The notes under the pieces were generated by a model. It had not been told where the DNA came from, searched no databases, and worked only from the letters and a program-made list of their open reading frames with translations. Both the position numbers and the translations under genes were made by a program. Shown piece after piece: positions 26,620-40,576 of a stretch of DNA of 64,000 nucleotides. The DNA lies in the NCBI GenBank assembly GCA_016795565.1, contig JAEUGW010000014.1, positions 1 through 64,000 on the forward strand, given 5' to 3'. How positions within the stretch are numbered: position 1 is the first letter of the stretch; every line of letters starts with the position of its first letter. This DNA comes from Opitutaceae bacterium. Lineage in GTDB: Bacteria; Verrucomicrobiota; Verrucomicrobiia; Opitutales; Opitutaceae.

Positions 26620-27567
26620 ATGAGGGACACGAAACTCAAGATATTCTCCGGCTCATCCAACCGGGCGCTCGCAGAGGAAATCTGCGCGTCCATCGGCGTC
26701 CCGCTCGGCGACGCGACGGTCAACTGCTTCCCCGACGGCGAGTCGTTCGTGAAGATCAACGAGAACATCCGCGGCGCGGACTGCTACTTCATCCAGTCCA
26801 CCTGCCCGCCGACCAACCATCACCTGATGGAGCTGCTCATCATGATCGATGCGGCCAAGCGGGCCTCCACGCAGCGCATCACGGCCGTCATCCCCTTCTA
26901 CGGCTACGCCCGGCAGGATCGCAAGGACCAGCCCCGCGTGCCCATCACCGCCAAGCTGGTGGCCAACCTGCTCATGTCCGCCGGGGCCAACCGCGTGCTG
27001 GCGATGGATCTGCACAGCCAGCAAATCCAGGGCTTCTTCGACATCCCGGTGGACCACCTGTTCGCCTCGCCGGTGTTCTTCCAATATCTCGCCACGAAGC
27101 GCAGCAACAACCTCGTGGTCTTCTCCCCGGATGTCGGCGGCATGAAGATGGCGTCCGCCTATGCCGACGTGCTCGGCGCCTCGCTCGGCCTCGTGGCCAA
27201 GAAGCGCAAGAGCGCCACGACCGTCGAGGCCATGAGCATCGTCGGTGAGGTCGCCGGCTGCGATGTGCTGCTGGTGGACGACATCACCGAGACCGCCGGC
27301 ACCCTGACCGCCGCCGCCAAGCTGCTGAAGGAAAACGGCGCCCGGAGCATCCGCGCCGCCGTCAGCCACTGCGTCCTGAACGAGATCGCCTACGAACGCC
27401 TCGCGGGCGGCCTGATTGACGAGCTCATCACCACGAATTCCGTGCCGATCGACACTCGCGGCCTGCCCATCACCGTCCTCAGCATCGCCCCGCTGCTGGG
27501 CGAGGCCATCCTGCGCATCAACACCAACGAGAGCGTCACGAGCCTGTTCAAAATCAAGGGTTTCTAG
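26620..27567 (+). CDS. prs: Ribose-phosphate pyrophosphokinase
   Basis: The 315-residue enzyme makes PRPP from ribose 5-phosphate and ATP. Typical features are KIFSGSSNRALAEEI at the start, the ATP loop AVIPFYGYARQDRKDQPR (near residue 90), DLHSQQIQGFFDIPVDHL (near 130), and the PRPP-binding VLLVDDITETAGTL (near 215). Length matches class I enzymes. It supplies PRPP to pyrE, located nearby on the other strand. It starts 43 bases after lpxD. Confidence 0.95.
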   Translation: MRDTKLKIFSGSSNRALAEEICASIGVPLGDATVNCFPDGESFVKINENIRGADCYFIQSTCPPTNHHLMELLIMIDAAKRASTQRITAVIPFYGYARQDRKDQPRVPITAKLVANLLMSAGANRVLAMDLHSQQIQGFFDIPVDHLFASPVFFQYLATKRSNNLVVFSPDVGGMKMASAYADVLGASLGLVAKKRKSATTVEAMSIVGEVAGCDVLLVDDITETAGTLTAAAKLLKENGARSIRAAVSHCVLNEIAYERLAGGLIDELITTNSVPIDTRGLPITVLSIAPLLGEAILRINTNESVTSLFKIKGF

Positions 27568-27624
27568 GCCCGGCTTGCGGAACCGGCGGCGTTGGCCAGT
27601 GTCTTTGTCCGCTTCCACCTCCCT

Positions 27625-29043
<1,419 letters not shown>

Positions 29044-29101
29044 GGTAGAGCACCGCTTCAAAAAGAAACACGCACCAAAGGGGTGCCTTGTATTTTTGGT
29101 G

Positions 29102-29152
29102 GGCGTCGGTTTCCACACCGACGCCGATCATCGCCGATATGGAAATCGGCGA
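29102..29152. terminator. Double hairpin between convergent genes
   Basis: Two adjacent perfect stems, ggcgtcggt / accgacgcc (29102-29125) and tcgccgat / atcggcga (29131-29152), lie between the stop codons of the protease and pyrE genes. There is no T-run, so Rho-independent termination is uncertain. The compound palindrome may also be a dispersed repeat. Confidence 0.45.
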
Positions 29153-29159
29153 CCACCTC

Positions 29160-29729
29160 TCAGCTCCCCGGCTTGCTGGCGGGGAGCTTGGCCAGCTCCG
29201 GCGGCACCTTATCAGCCGCGTAGGTGGGATAGCTCATCTCCAGCAGCGACAGACAGGGCACATTGAATTTCGCCTGCCCCGAACTGCGGTCCACCAGCAC
29301 GGCCACGGCCACCGCGGTGCCGCCGTGTTTCTGCACGATGTCGAGGCACTCCTGCACGCGGCCGCCCCGGGTGATGACATCCTCGACCACGAGCACCTTT
29401 TCCCCGGGCCGGAAAGTGAAGCCGCGCCGCAGCACGAGGATGTTGTTTTCCTTCTCGGCGAAAATGAACCGGCTCTTCGACTGGCGCGCGACTTCCTGGC
29501 CGATGACAAGCCCGCCCATCGCTGGGGCCAGCACGGTGTCGTAGGCGAGTCCGCCGAGCTTCTGCTTCAGGAGGGTGCCGAGGCGTTCCACGGCGGGCAT
29601 GTCCTGGCAGACCTGCGCGCACTGGAAGAAATGCCCGCTGTGCAGCCCCGAGCGCAGGACGAAATGTCCCTGCAACAGCGCCTTGGTGCGGATGAAGATG
29701 TCGGTGACTTCCTGCTGAACGGCGTCCAT
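29160..29729 (-). CDS. pyrE: Orotate phosphoribosyltransferase
   Basis: The 189-residue enzyme converts orotate and PRPP to OMP in pyrimidine synthesis. The PRPP loop KVLVVEDVITRGGRVQECLD lies near residues 110-129. FVLRSGLHSGHFFQCAQ near residue 24 and VLAPAMGGLVIGQEVAR near 67 are family signatures. ATG 29729 is preferred over an upstream start because upstream residues lack similarity. It is divergent from the HTH-metallo-beta-lactamase gene, with a long hairpin between. Confidence 0.93.
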   Translation of the reverse strand: MDAVQQEVTDIFIRTKALLQGHFVLRSGLHSGHFFQCAQVCQDMPAVERLGTLLKQKLGGLAYDTVLAPAMGGLVIGQEVARQSKSRFIFAEKENNILVLRRGFTFRPGEKVLVVEDVITRGGRVQECLDIVQKHGGTAVAVAVLVDRSSGQAKFNVPCLSLLEMSYPTYAADKVPPELAKLPASKPGS

Positions 29730-29790
29730 GCGAAAAACGTGGGAGATTCTTCCGGCGAAGGGAAATCCTTTTTGTGCGGCTTCCGGCATT

Positions 29791-29852
29791 GTTTATTCAG
29801 AAGCCAGGAAACCAGAAACCGACCCTCATGGTTTCCTGGCTTCTGAATAAAC
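29791..29852. repeat. 23-bp perfect inverted repeat (hairpin)
   Basis: Arms at 29791-29813 and 29830-29852 (starting gtttattcagaagccagg) are exact inverse copies separated by 16 bases. It lies in the divergent spacer between pyrE and the HTH-metallo-beta-lactamase gene. It could be a small insertion, a terminator for readthrough, or a structured leader. Confidence 0.8.
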
Positions 29853-29868
29853 CAAGGCTTTGGATTTC

Positions 29869-29893
29869 ATCCGTGCCATCCGTGAAATCCGTG
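29869..29893. repeat. Tandem 9-bp-period triplet
   Basis: Three copies of atccgtg start at 29869, 29878 and 29887, an exact 9-base spacing. They sit just upstream of the start at 29917. A similar 9-base period is seen with another heptamer between gltB and gltD. Confidence 0.7.
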
Positions 29894-29916
29894 GTTACTC
29901 AGGTTCGAGACTTTTT

Positions 29917-30765
29917 ATGGATCACCTGGGCAAACCTGCGCTTGAAGACGAACTGGGCGATGTGCTGGAGAAGGCGGCCCGCCACGCCGCCCTCACGGTG
30001 GAGAGTCTGGCCAAGGCCAGCGGTGTGGAGCTGGCCCGCATCCAGGACGCCCTCGATTATCGTCCCGAGCTGACCCAGGCCGAACTCGGCCGTCTCGCCC
30101 GGGTGCTCGGCTTGAACGAGGTCGGCCTCAACGCCCTGGCGCAGGGCGCCTATCCGGAAGCCGAGCTCACGGGTCTGCCTTTCCACGTGCATCCGTTGCG
30201 CATGCCCTTCGGCGTCGGGGTGGCCAACGCCTACGTCGTCTCCACCGGCGGCGACACCGCCATCCTCTTTGACACCGGGGCCAGCCACGCCGAGCTGCAC
30301 CGCGCCTGGCCGGCGCGCATCCAGCAACTCGAATCGGTGTATGTGACCCACTACGAAGCCGAACACATTGGCGGCCTGGAGGTCGTGCTGCAGGAAACCG
30401 GCTTGGATCATTTTTATGGCCCGGCCAACGGGCGGTGGGCGCAGTGCCGCGGGTTGGGGGAGGGGGCGACGGTGCAGTATGATCGCATCGCGGTCACCGC
30501 TTTCCACACCCCGGGCCACGCCGCCGAGCACAATTGCTACCTGATTCGCGACACCACCGGCCCGGGCCGGCCGTCCCTGCTGATCTCGGGCGACCTCATC
30601 TTCGCCGGTTCGCTGGGCGGCGGCTATTTCTGCTGCCAGCGGCAGCTGACGCACTCCCGGCGCATCCTGGGCCTGCTGGCGGACGACACCATCATCGCCC
30701 CTGGCCACGGTCCCCTGACCACCGCCGCCAACGAGCGGCGCTTCAACCCCTTTCTCGCCGGTTAA
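29917..30765 (+). CDS. HTH plus metallo-beta-lactamase-fold protein with altered metal motif
   Basis: The 282-residue protein has an N-terminal helix-turn-helix-like region (about 15-75, with LTVESLAKASGVELARIQDA and LTQAELGRLARVLGL). A metallo-beta-lactamase fold follows. The usual HxHxDH metal motif is replaced by VTHYEAEHIGG near residue 145, so the second His and the Asp are both Glu. Later ligands look normal: FHTPGHAAEHNCYL, LLISGDLIFAG and IIAPGHGPLT. It may bind metal differently or act on a different substrate. ATG 29917 is preferred. Its stop codon overlaps the end of a MITE-like repeat. Confidence 0.75.
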   Translation: MDHLGKPALEDELGDVLEKAARHAALTVESLAKASGVELARIQDALDYRPELTQAELGRLARVLGLNEVGLNALAQGAYPEAELTGLPFHVHPLRMPFGVGVANAYVVSTGGDTAILFDTGASHAELHRAWPARIQQLESVYVTHYEAEHIGGLEVVLQETGLDHFYGPANGRWAQCRGLGEGATVQYDRIAVTAFHTPGHAAEHNCYLIRDTTGPGRPSLLISGDLIFAGSLGGGYFCCQRQLTHSRRILGLLADDTIIAPGHGPLTTAANERRFNPFLAG

Positions 30766-30903
30766 GAGCCTATCCGAATAATGACCTGTCCTGTAGCGGC
30801 GGTCTATGACCGCCGAACGATCACCACCCCACGCTCGACGGCGGTCACAGACCGCCGCTACAGAAAACCAGGCTGTCGGGAATAGGTTATTCGGATAGGC
30901 TCT
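30765..30903. mobile_element. MITE-like element, copy 1 (complete)
   Basis: This 139-bp unit is bounded by perfect 17-bp terminal inverted repeats (agagcctatccgaataa, 30765-30781 and 30887-30903). An internal imperfect palindrome (30791-30863) starts ctgtagcggcggtct. It encodes nothing and overlaps the last base of the upstream stop codon. Copy 2 lies in the opposite orientation near 38.6 kb. Confidence 0.75.
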
Positions 30904-30989
30904 ATGGCGCGGAGCCCTCGTGCGCACCGCCGGCGAGTCTGCCAAAACTGGCATTGCCGCCCCACGTTTGCTGCCTAGACCTTGAGGCT

Positions 30990-31823
30990 GTGTCCACTAC
31001 CACTCCCCAGCACTCCCTGTTTGATCTCAACGGCCGCGTGATTGTCGTCACCGGGGCCACCGGCGTGCTCGCCGGCTCGGCGGCCCGTTACCTCGCGGCG
31101 CAAGGCGCGCGCGTGGTGTTTCTCGGCCGCGACCAGGCCAAGCTTGATCGCGCACTGGCCGATACCAAGGGGCTGCCGGGCGAGACGGCCGGCTTTTCCT
31201 GCGATGTGCTCGATCGCGCAGGTCTCGAACGCGTGCGGGACGCCGTCGTGGCGCGGTGGGGCAGGGTGGACGCCCTCGTCAACGCCGCGGGGGGCAACCA
31301 GCCCGGCGCTGTCATCACCCCGGACAAGACCTTCCTCGACCTCGATCTTTCCGCTTACCGGCAGGTGCTCGGGCTCAATCTGGATGGCACGGTCGTGCCC
31401 TCGCTGGTGTTCGCCCAGGCCTTCGCGGCGCAGAAGCGCGGCAACATCGTCAATTTCTCCTCGATGGCCGCCACCCAGGCGATCACGCGCGTGGTCGGCT
31501 ACTCGAACGCCAAGGCCGCGGTGGATAATTTCACCCGGTGGCTGGCGGTGGAGTTTGCCCACAAGTTCGGCGCCGGCTGCCGCGTGAACGCCGTGGCGCC
31601 GGGCTTCTTTGTTGCCGACCAGAACCGCCGGCTCCTCCTCAACGAGGACGGCACGCCCACCGCGCGCGGGCAGTCCGTGCTGACGAAAACCCCCTTCAAG
31701 CGCTTTGGCGAGACGGCCGAGCTGCATGGCGCGTTGCACTTCCTGCTGAGCGATGCGTCCGCCTTCGTCACGGGCACGGTCATTCCGGTGGACGGCGGTT
31801 TCTCCTGTTACACTGGCGTCTGA
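30990..31823 (+). CDS. SDR-family oxidoreductase, D-mannonate oxidoreductase-like
   Basis: The 277-residue short-chain dehydrogenase has a Rossmann NAD(P) motif, VVTGATGVLAGSAARYLA (near residue 20), NAAGG (near 98), and the catalytic Ser/Tyr/Lys in NFSSMAATQA and VVGYSNAKAAVDNF. The C-terminus, LLSDASAFVTGTVIPVDGGF, is characteristic. GVL after the first glycines and the ending resemble fructuronate/mannonate oxidoreductases of the SDR type, so a sugar-acid substrate is likely but not proven. The GTG start at 30990 follows a gagg ribosome-binding site. tRNA-Pro lies just downstream on the other strand. Confidence 0.75.
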   Translation: MSTTTPQHSLFDLNGRVIVVTGATGVLAGSAARYLAAQGARVVFLGRDQAKLDRALADTKGLPGETAGFSCDVLDRAGLERVRDAVVARWGRVDALVNAAGGNQPGAVITPDKTFLDLDLSAYRQVLGLNLDGTVVPSLVFAQAFAAQKRGNIVNFSSMAATQAITRVVGYSNAKAAVDNFTRWLAVEFAHKFGAGCRVNAVAPGFFVADQNRRLLLNEDGTPTARGQSVLTKTPFKRFGETAELHGALHFLLSDASAFVTGTVIPVDGGFSCYTGV

Positions 31824-31863
31824 CGCTCCCCGGATTCCGGATGGGGCCGTCAGGGGCGTGAAA

Positions 31864-31940
31864 TGGTCGGGACGGAGAGATTCGAACTCTCGACCTCTTG
31901 CTCCCGAAGCAAGCGCTCTACCAGGCTAAGCTACGTCCCG
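31864..31940 (-). tRNA. tRNA-Pro (CGG)
   Basis: The minus strand folds into a full cloverleaf with acceptor stem cgggacg/cgtcccg, D arm with agcttagcctggtagagc, anticodon loop ttcggga (anticodon CGG) and T arm with gttcgaatc. The discriminator is A and CCA is encoded at 31864-31866. Length is 77 bases. Confidence 0.95.
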
Positions 31941-32293
31941 ATTTCCGACTGACGAGCGGCCAACAGACCCCAAAGCCCAAGGCGTAGCAAACAAAATTTT
32001 TCGGGTCGGAAAGGATCGTGTTTTTGGGGTCAAAATCCGCCGCCGGCGGGTTGATCTTGCCGGGGTTGGCCGGGCGGCGCAGGGGTGGGGCGGCTTATGA
32101 CAGGATTCGCCCAATCCCGCTCTCACCGGCCGTTTCGCTCGCAGCGCGTCCCGCGCCGGACTGTCGGCCTGGATTTGGCCAAAAAACATGATTGCAAGGC
32201 GCGGCGGCGGGGCGCGTTGATTGTGCTCCCATGCACGGGCGTTTCCCACCGGCTTCGCCCCCCGCATGGCACAGGAGCAGCTCCACCCTTTCC
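31941..32293. other. Leader region upstream of gltB
   Basis: About 350 bases with no supported gene. A long frame runs antisense through gltB but is a mirror of its codon bias. The segment probably contains the divergent tRNA-Pro promoter and the gltB promoter. No riboswitch or clear operator was recognised. Confidence 0.5.
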
Positions 32294-36913
<4,620 letters not shown>

Positions 36914-36934
36914 CTCATAACCAATTCATTTTGA

Positions 36935-36959
36935 CGCGGAGCCCGCGGAGACCGCGGAG
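36935..36959. repeat. Tandem 9-bp-period triplet in gltB-gltD spacer
   Basis: Three copies of cgcggag begin at 36935, 36944 and 36953. Two inverted copies (ctccgcg) lie at 37011 and 37020, also nine bases apart, so the transcript could fold into a hairpin between gltB and gltD. Confidence 0.7.
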
Positions 36960-37010
36960 AAATTCAAACCAAACAGCGGTGTCTTTCCGGCACCATACAA
37001 ATTCTTCGGC

Positions 37011-37026
37011 CTCCGCGTCCTCCGCG
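37011..37026. repeat. Inverted partner of 9-bp-period repeat
   Basis: Two ctccgcg copies nine bases apart are the inverse of the 36935-36959 array and lie shortly before the gltD start. Confidence 0.65.
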
Positions 37027-37050
37027 TTTAAATAAAATCTTCATCACCAA

Positions 37051-38535
37051 ATGGGCAAACCAACCGGCTTCATCGAGTATCTCCGCGAACTGCCCGTCGA
37101 TCGCGCTCCGGCGGAGCGCGTCAACGACTGGAAGGAGTTCCATCACCACATGGACGAGAAGAAGCTGCGCACGCAGGGCGCGCGCTGCATGGATTGCGGC
37201 ATTCCCTTCTGCCACACCGGCAAGCTCATCAGCGGCATGGCGTCCGGCTGCCCGATCAACAACCTGATCCCGGAGTGGAACGACCTCGTTTACCGCGGCC
37301 TGTGGCAGGAGGCGCTCGAGCGCCTGCACAAGACGAACAACTTCCCCGAGTTCACCGGCCGGGTCTGCCCGGCCCCGTGCGAGGGCTCGTGCGTGCTCGG
37401 CATCAACAACCCGCCGGTCACCATCAAGAACCTCGAGGCCGCCATCATTGATCGCGGCTGGGACGAGGGCTGGGTCGTCCCCGAGGCGCCCAAGGTCCGC
37501 ACCGGCAAGAAGGTCGCCGTCATCGGCTCCGGCCCCGCCGGCCTGTCCGCCGCCGCGCAGCTCAACCGCGCCGGCCACAGCGTCACCGTCTTCGAGCGCG
37601 CCGACCGCCCGGGCGGCCTGCTCATGTATGGCATCCCCAACATGAAGCTCGACAAGCAGGAGGTCGTCCTGCGCCGCATCAAGCTCATGGAGCAGGAGGG
37701 CATCAAGTTTGTCTGCAATGCCAACGTCGGCGACAACGTCGAGCCGCAGATCTTCCTGAAGGAATACGACGCCACCGTCATCTGCACCGGAGCCACGCAG
37801 CCCCGCGACCTGCCCATCGAGGGCCGGCAGCTGAAGGGCGTGCACTTCGCCATGGAGTTCCTCACGGCCAACACCAAGGCCGTGCTCAACGCCGACGCCA
37901 GCAAGACCCCGATCCACGCCGGCGGGAAGGACGTGGTCGTCATCGGCGGCGGCGACACCGGCACGGACTGCGTCGGCACCTCCATGCGCCACGGCTGCAA
38001 GAGCCTGCTGCAGATCGAGATCCTCCCCAAGCCCGCCCTGGAGCGCGCGGCCGACAATCCCTGGCCCGAGTGGCCCAAGGTTTACAAGATGGACTACGGC
38101 CAGGAGGAGGCTGCCGCGAAGTTCGGCGCCGACCCGCGCATCTACGTCACCACGGTCAAGAAGTTCATTGGCGACGCCGAGGGCCGCGTGAAGGAGCTCG
38201 TCACGGTCGAGATCAAGTGGGGCAGGAACGACAAGGGCCAGTTCGTGCCGCAGGAGGTTCCCGGCACGGAGCAGACCCGCCCCGCGCAACTCGTGCTCCT
38301 CGCCATGGGTTTCCTCGGGCCGGAACAGGCCCTGCTCAAGGAGCTCAACCTCGAGACCGATCCGCGCAGCAACATCAAGGCGGAGCACGAGAAATACACG
38401 ACCAGCATCAAGGGCGTCTTCGCCGCCGGCGACTGCCGCCGCGGCCAGTCGCTCGTGGTGTGGGCGATCAATGAGGGCCGTGGCGCCGCGCGTGAGTGTG
38501 ACCGCTATCTCATGGGCAGCACCGACCTGCCGTAA
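37051..38535 (+). CDS. gltD: Glutamate synthase, small subunit
   Basis: The 494-residue beta subunit passes electrons from NADPH to the large subunit. The N-terminal 4Fe-4S region contains [10 protein letters not shown] (near residue 48) and [13 protein letters not shown] (near 107). The FAD site is [20 protein letters not shown] (near 155) and the NADPH site is [18 protein letters not shown] (near 293). The end, [20 protein letters not shown], is typical. It follows gltB by 137 bases, with a repeat-based hairpin in the gap. A terminator follows. Confidence 0.96.
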   Translation: MGKPTGFIEYLRELPVDRAPAERVNDWKEFHHHMDEKKLRTQGARCMDCGIPFCHTGKLISGMASGCPINNLIPEWNDLVYRGLWQEALERLHKTNNFPEFTGRVCPAPCEGSCVLGINNPPVTIKNLEAAIIDRGWDEGWVVPEAPKVRTGKKVAVIGSGPAGLSAAAQLNRAGHSVTVFERADRPGGLLMYGIPNMKLDKQEVVLRRIKLMEQEGIKFVCNANVGDNVEPQIFLKEYDATVICTGATQPRDLPIEGRQLKGVHFAMEFLTANTKAVLNADASKTPIHAGGKDVVVIGGGDTGTDCVGTSMRHGCKSLLQIEILPKPALERAADNPWPEWPKVYKMDYGQEEAAAKFGADPRIYVTTVKKFIGDAEGRVKELVTVEIKWGRNDKGQFVPQEVPGTEQTRPAQLVLLAMGFLGPEQALLKELNLETDPRSNIKAEHEKYTTSIKGVFAAGDCRRGQSLVVWAINEGRGAARECDRYLMGSTDLP

Positions 38536-38562
38536 GCGCGGTCAACATCTCCAAAACAAATC

Positions 38563-38587
38563 AGGCGCTCCTCACGGAGCGCCTTTT
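38563..38587 (+). terminator. Intrinsic terminator after gltD
   Basis: A 9-bp stem aggcgctcc / ggagcgcct with a 4-base loop is followed by four T. It ends the gltBD unit, immediately before MITE-like copy 2. Confidence 0.8.
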
Positions 38588-38591
38588 GTAA

Positions 38592-38709
38592 TATTCCCGA
38601 CCGCTTGGTTTTCTGTAGCGGCGGTCTGTGACCGCCGTCGAGCGTGGTGTGGTGATCGTTCGGCGGTCATAGACCGCCGCTACAGGGCAGGCCACTATTC
38701 GGATAGGCT
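38592..38709. mobile_element. MITE-like element, copy 2 (one end truncated)
   Basis: This is homologous to the 30765-30903 element in the opposite orientation. The 73-bp palindromic core (38613-38685) and one terminal repeat (tattcggataggct, 38696-38709) are retained. The other terminal repeat is missing, apparently replaced by the gltD terminator end. Confidence 0.7.
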
Positions 38710-38811
38710 TTAAGCCGTTCCGGCTCGCCAGCTTTCCAATTCCATCGAATCCGATGGGATTAAGGCCGTGCTGCTTCGCATAAAGCTTACCGCCTACTGC
38801 TTATAGCTTCC

Positions 38812-40476
38812 TCACAGTTCCGTCGCGAAGCCGGGCTTGATGTCCACCGGCACGTCGCCGAGGCGGTCGAGCATGGCCTTCACCTCGGGGCGGATGACGA
38901 CGTATTTCGCCATGAGCGCCTTGCCGCGCGCGTAGTCGCCGGTGGCCTGGAGCGTCATGATCTCGGTCGTCAGGCTCGCGACGCCCTGCTTGACCTTGGT
39001 GAAGTCCACGCCGAAGCGACCGTCCGCGCCGACCGTGAAGCCGCCGCTGTCGAGCAGCCAGTTGAGCTGGAGCGCCATGCCCTTGGCGTGGGCCTCGGTC
39101 AGGCCGAAACGGAGCGTGCGGAAGGTCGAGGCGAGGAAGGTGACATACATCGCCTGCTCCTGCCGCTGGTCCAGGACGCCCTTGTCCATGAGCTGCTGCA
39201 GCGCCCAGAGGCCGGAGATGTCGGCTTTGGCCTCCTCGAGGGTGCTGTTGAGTTCCTTGAGCTCGAGGCGGACCGTCGTCTTGCGGCCGCCGACGGTGAT
39301 CTCCTGCGGCCCGAGGCCGTGCATGAGCTCGTGCATCAGGATGTGCGTGAAGAACGGGTCGAACGCGACAAGCGGCTGGTCGTGGGCGGCGAGGGCGTGT
39401 TTCGAGATGGGCTGTAGCACATGGGAGAACTTCGCCTCCTGGAAATTCTTCAGGAGGACGCGCTTCGAGCCCTTGGCGGCGACGACGCGCTCGTCGTTCG
39501 GCAGGTTGAAAGCGGCGGTCTGCACGCCGCGGTTGCCGTCGCCGGCGCTGAAGACGACGTTGACGACGCGGATGGGTGAGTAGCCGCCGAGTTTGGCGCG
39601 GCGGAACTTCGGGTCGATGGGCAGCCTGTCCTCGAGGCCCTGCAGCTCGGCGCTGAAGCGCGCGAGCTTGGCCGTCTCGGCGGCGTCGGTGACGGTGATG
39701 AAGGCCTCGAAGGCGGCCTTGTAGTTGAACCACTCGTCCTCGTAGGTCTCGTAGGGCCCGATGGTCGGCTCGAGCGTGGCGTCGAGCTCCATCCAGGCCA
39801 CATCGGAATCGTAATAATCGTTCGTCAGGAAGGCGCGGGCGCGCTTTTCGAGGAAACTCTTCAGCGTGGGCTGCGTGGTGGCGGCGGCGGCCTCGTTGAG
39901 CAGGCGGGCGGCTTGCATGAGGTCGGTCTGGTATTCGACGCTGTAGGGCACGGTGATGAACTGGCCGGCCGGATCGCGGCGGATGGTGGTGTAGAAACCG
40001 GTGGCGGCGGCCTTGGCGTCGGCCGGGAGCGCGTTCATCCACCGCTCGACTTGCTCGCGGGTGGCGTCCTCGGGGTAGAAATTGGCGCTGTGCGGCTTGG
40101 GGCCGACGCCGGGGATGAAGGCGCGGCCTTCGTCGAGGCGCGACCACGGGCCCTTGTTGATGCGGAAATAGCGCAGGCGGGCGGCACCGAGGGGCGACTC
40201 GTCATCGAGCAGGCGCTGGAGCGTGGTCTCGTTGCTCGGTGCGACCTGGCGGAGGAACAGGGTGTCCATGATGCGCGCGGCCTCGACCATCCGGGCGAGG
40301 GCGAGCTTCTCGTTGGCGGGGAGGGCGGAGGTGTCCACCTTGACCTCGACCGGGGCGAAGCGGGCGGTCATGGCGCGCAGTTCGGTGAGGTTGGGGAGGG
40401 GAGCCTCGGCAGTGGAGGCGACGGCGGGAACGGCGGCCAGCAGGAGCGTGGCGGCGAGGGGGATGGTAACTCTCAT
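38812..40476 (-). CDS. Exported zinc metallopeptidase, M49 (dipeptidyl peptidase III)-like
   Basis: The 554-residue protein has a signal peptide (VTIPLAATLLLAAVPAVAST). Zinc-binding HELMHGLGP lies near residue 375 and the third ligand is in LEEAKADISGLW about 30 residues on, the spacing of DPP III. Most M49 enzymes have a hexapeptide HEXXGH; this one has a pentapeptide HEXXH, a variant described in a thermophile DPP III. A peptidase trimming dipeptides in the periplasm is likely. It stands alone between the glutamate synthase and proline genes. No lipobox is visible. Confidence 0.72.
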   Translation of the reverse strand: MRVTIPLAATLLLAAVPAVASTAEAPLPNLTELRAMTARFAPVEVKVDTSALPANEKLALARMVEAARIMDTLFLRQVAPSNETTLQRLLDDESPLGAARLRYFRINKGPWSRLDEGRAFIPGVGPKPHSANFYPEDATREQVERWMNALPADAKAAATGFYTTIRRDPAGQFITVPYSVEYQTDLMQAARLLNEAAAATTQPTLKSFLEKRARAFLTNDYYDSDVAWMELDATLEPTIGPYETYEDEWFNYKAAFEAFITVTDAAETAKLARFSAELQGLEDRLPIDPKFRRAKLGGYSPIRVVNVVFSAGDGNRGVQTAAFNLPNDERVVAAKGSKRVLLKNFQEAKFSHVLQPISKHALAAHDQPLVAFDPFFTHILMHELMHGLGPQEITVGGRKTTVRLELKELNSTLEEAKADISGLWALQQLMDKGVLDQRQEQAMYVTFLASTFRTLRFGLTEAHAKGMALQLNWLLDSGGFTVGADGRFGVDFTKVKQGVASLTTEIMTLQATGDYARGKALMAKYVVIRPEVKAMLDRLGDVPVDIKPGFATEL

Positions 40477-40521
40477 CCCAAGAGAATCAGGCTGCTGGCC
40501 CGCCTGATCAAACCTGAAAGC

Positions 40522-40573
40522 TGGAGGGTCGGCCTCCCGGCTGACCGCGGCCGGTCAGGAGACCGGCCCTCCA
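40522..40573. repeat. 52-bp imperfect palindrome
   Basis: The outer sequence tggagggtcgg is mirrored by ccggccctcca, with the centre around ccgcgg. It lies between the M49-like gene start and the proA stop. It is distinct in sequence from the other intergenic palindromes and looks like a REP-type repeat or a bidirectional terminator for proA. Confidence 0.6.
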
Positions 40574-40576
40574 CAT

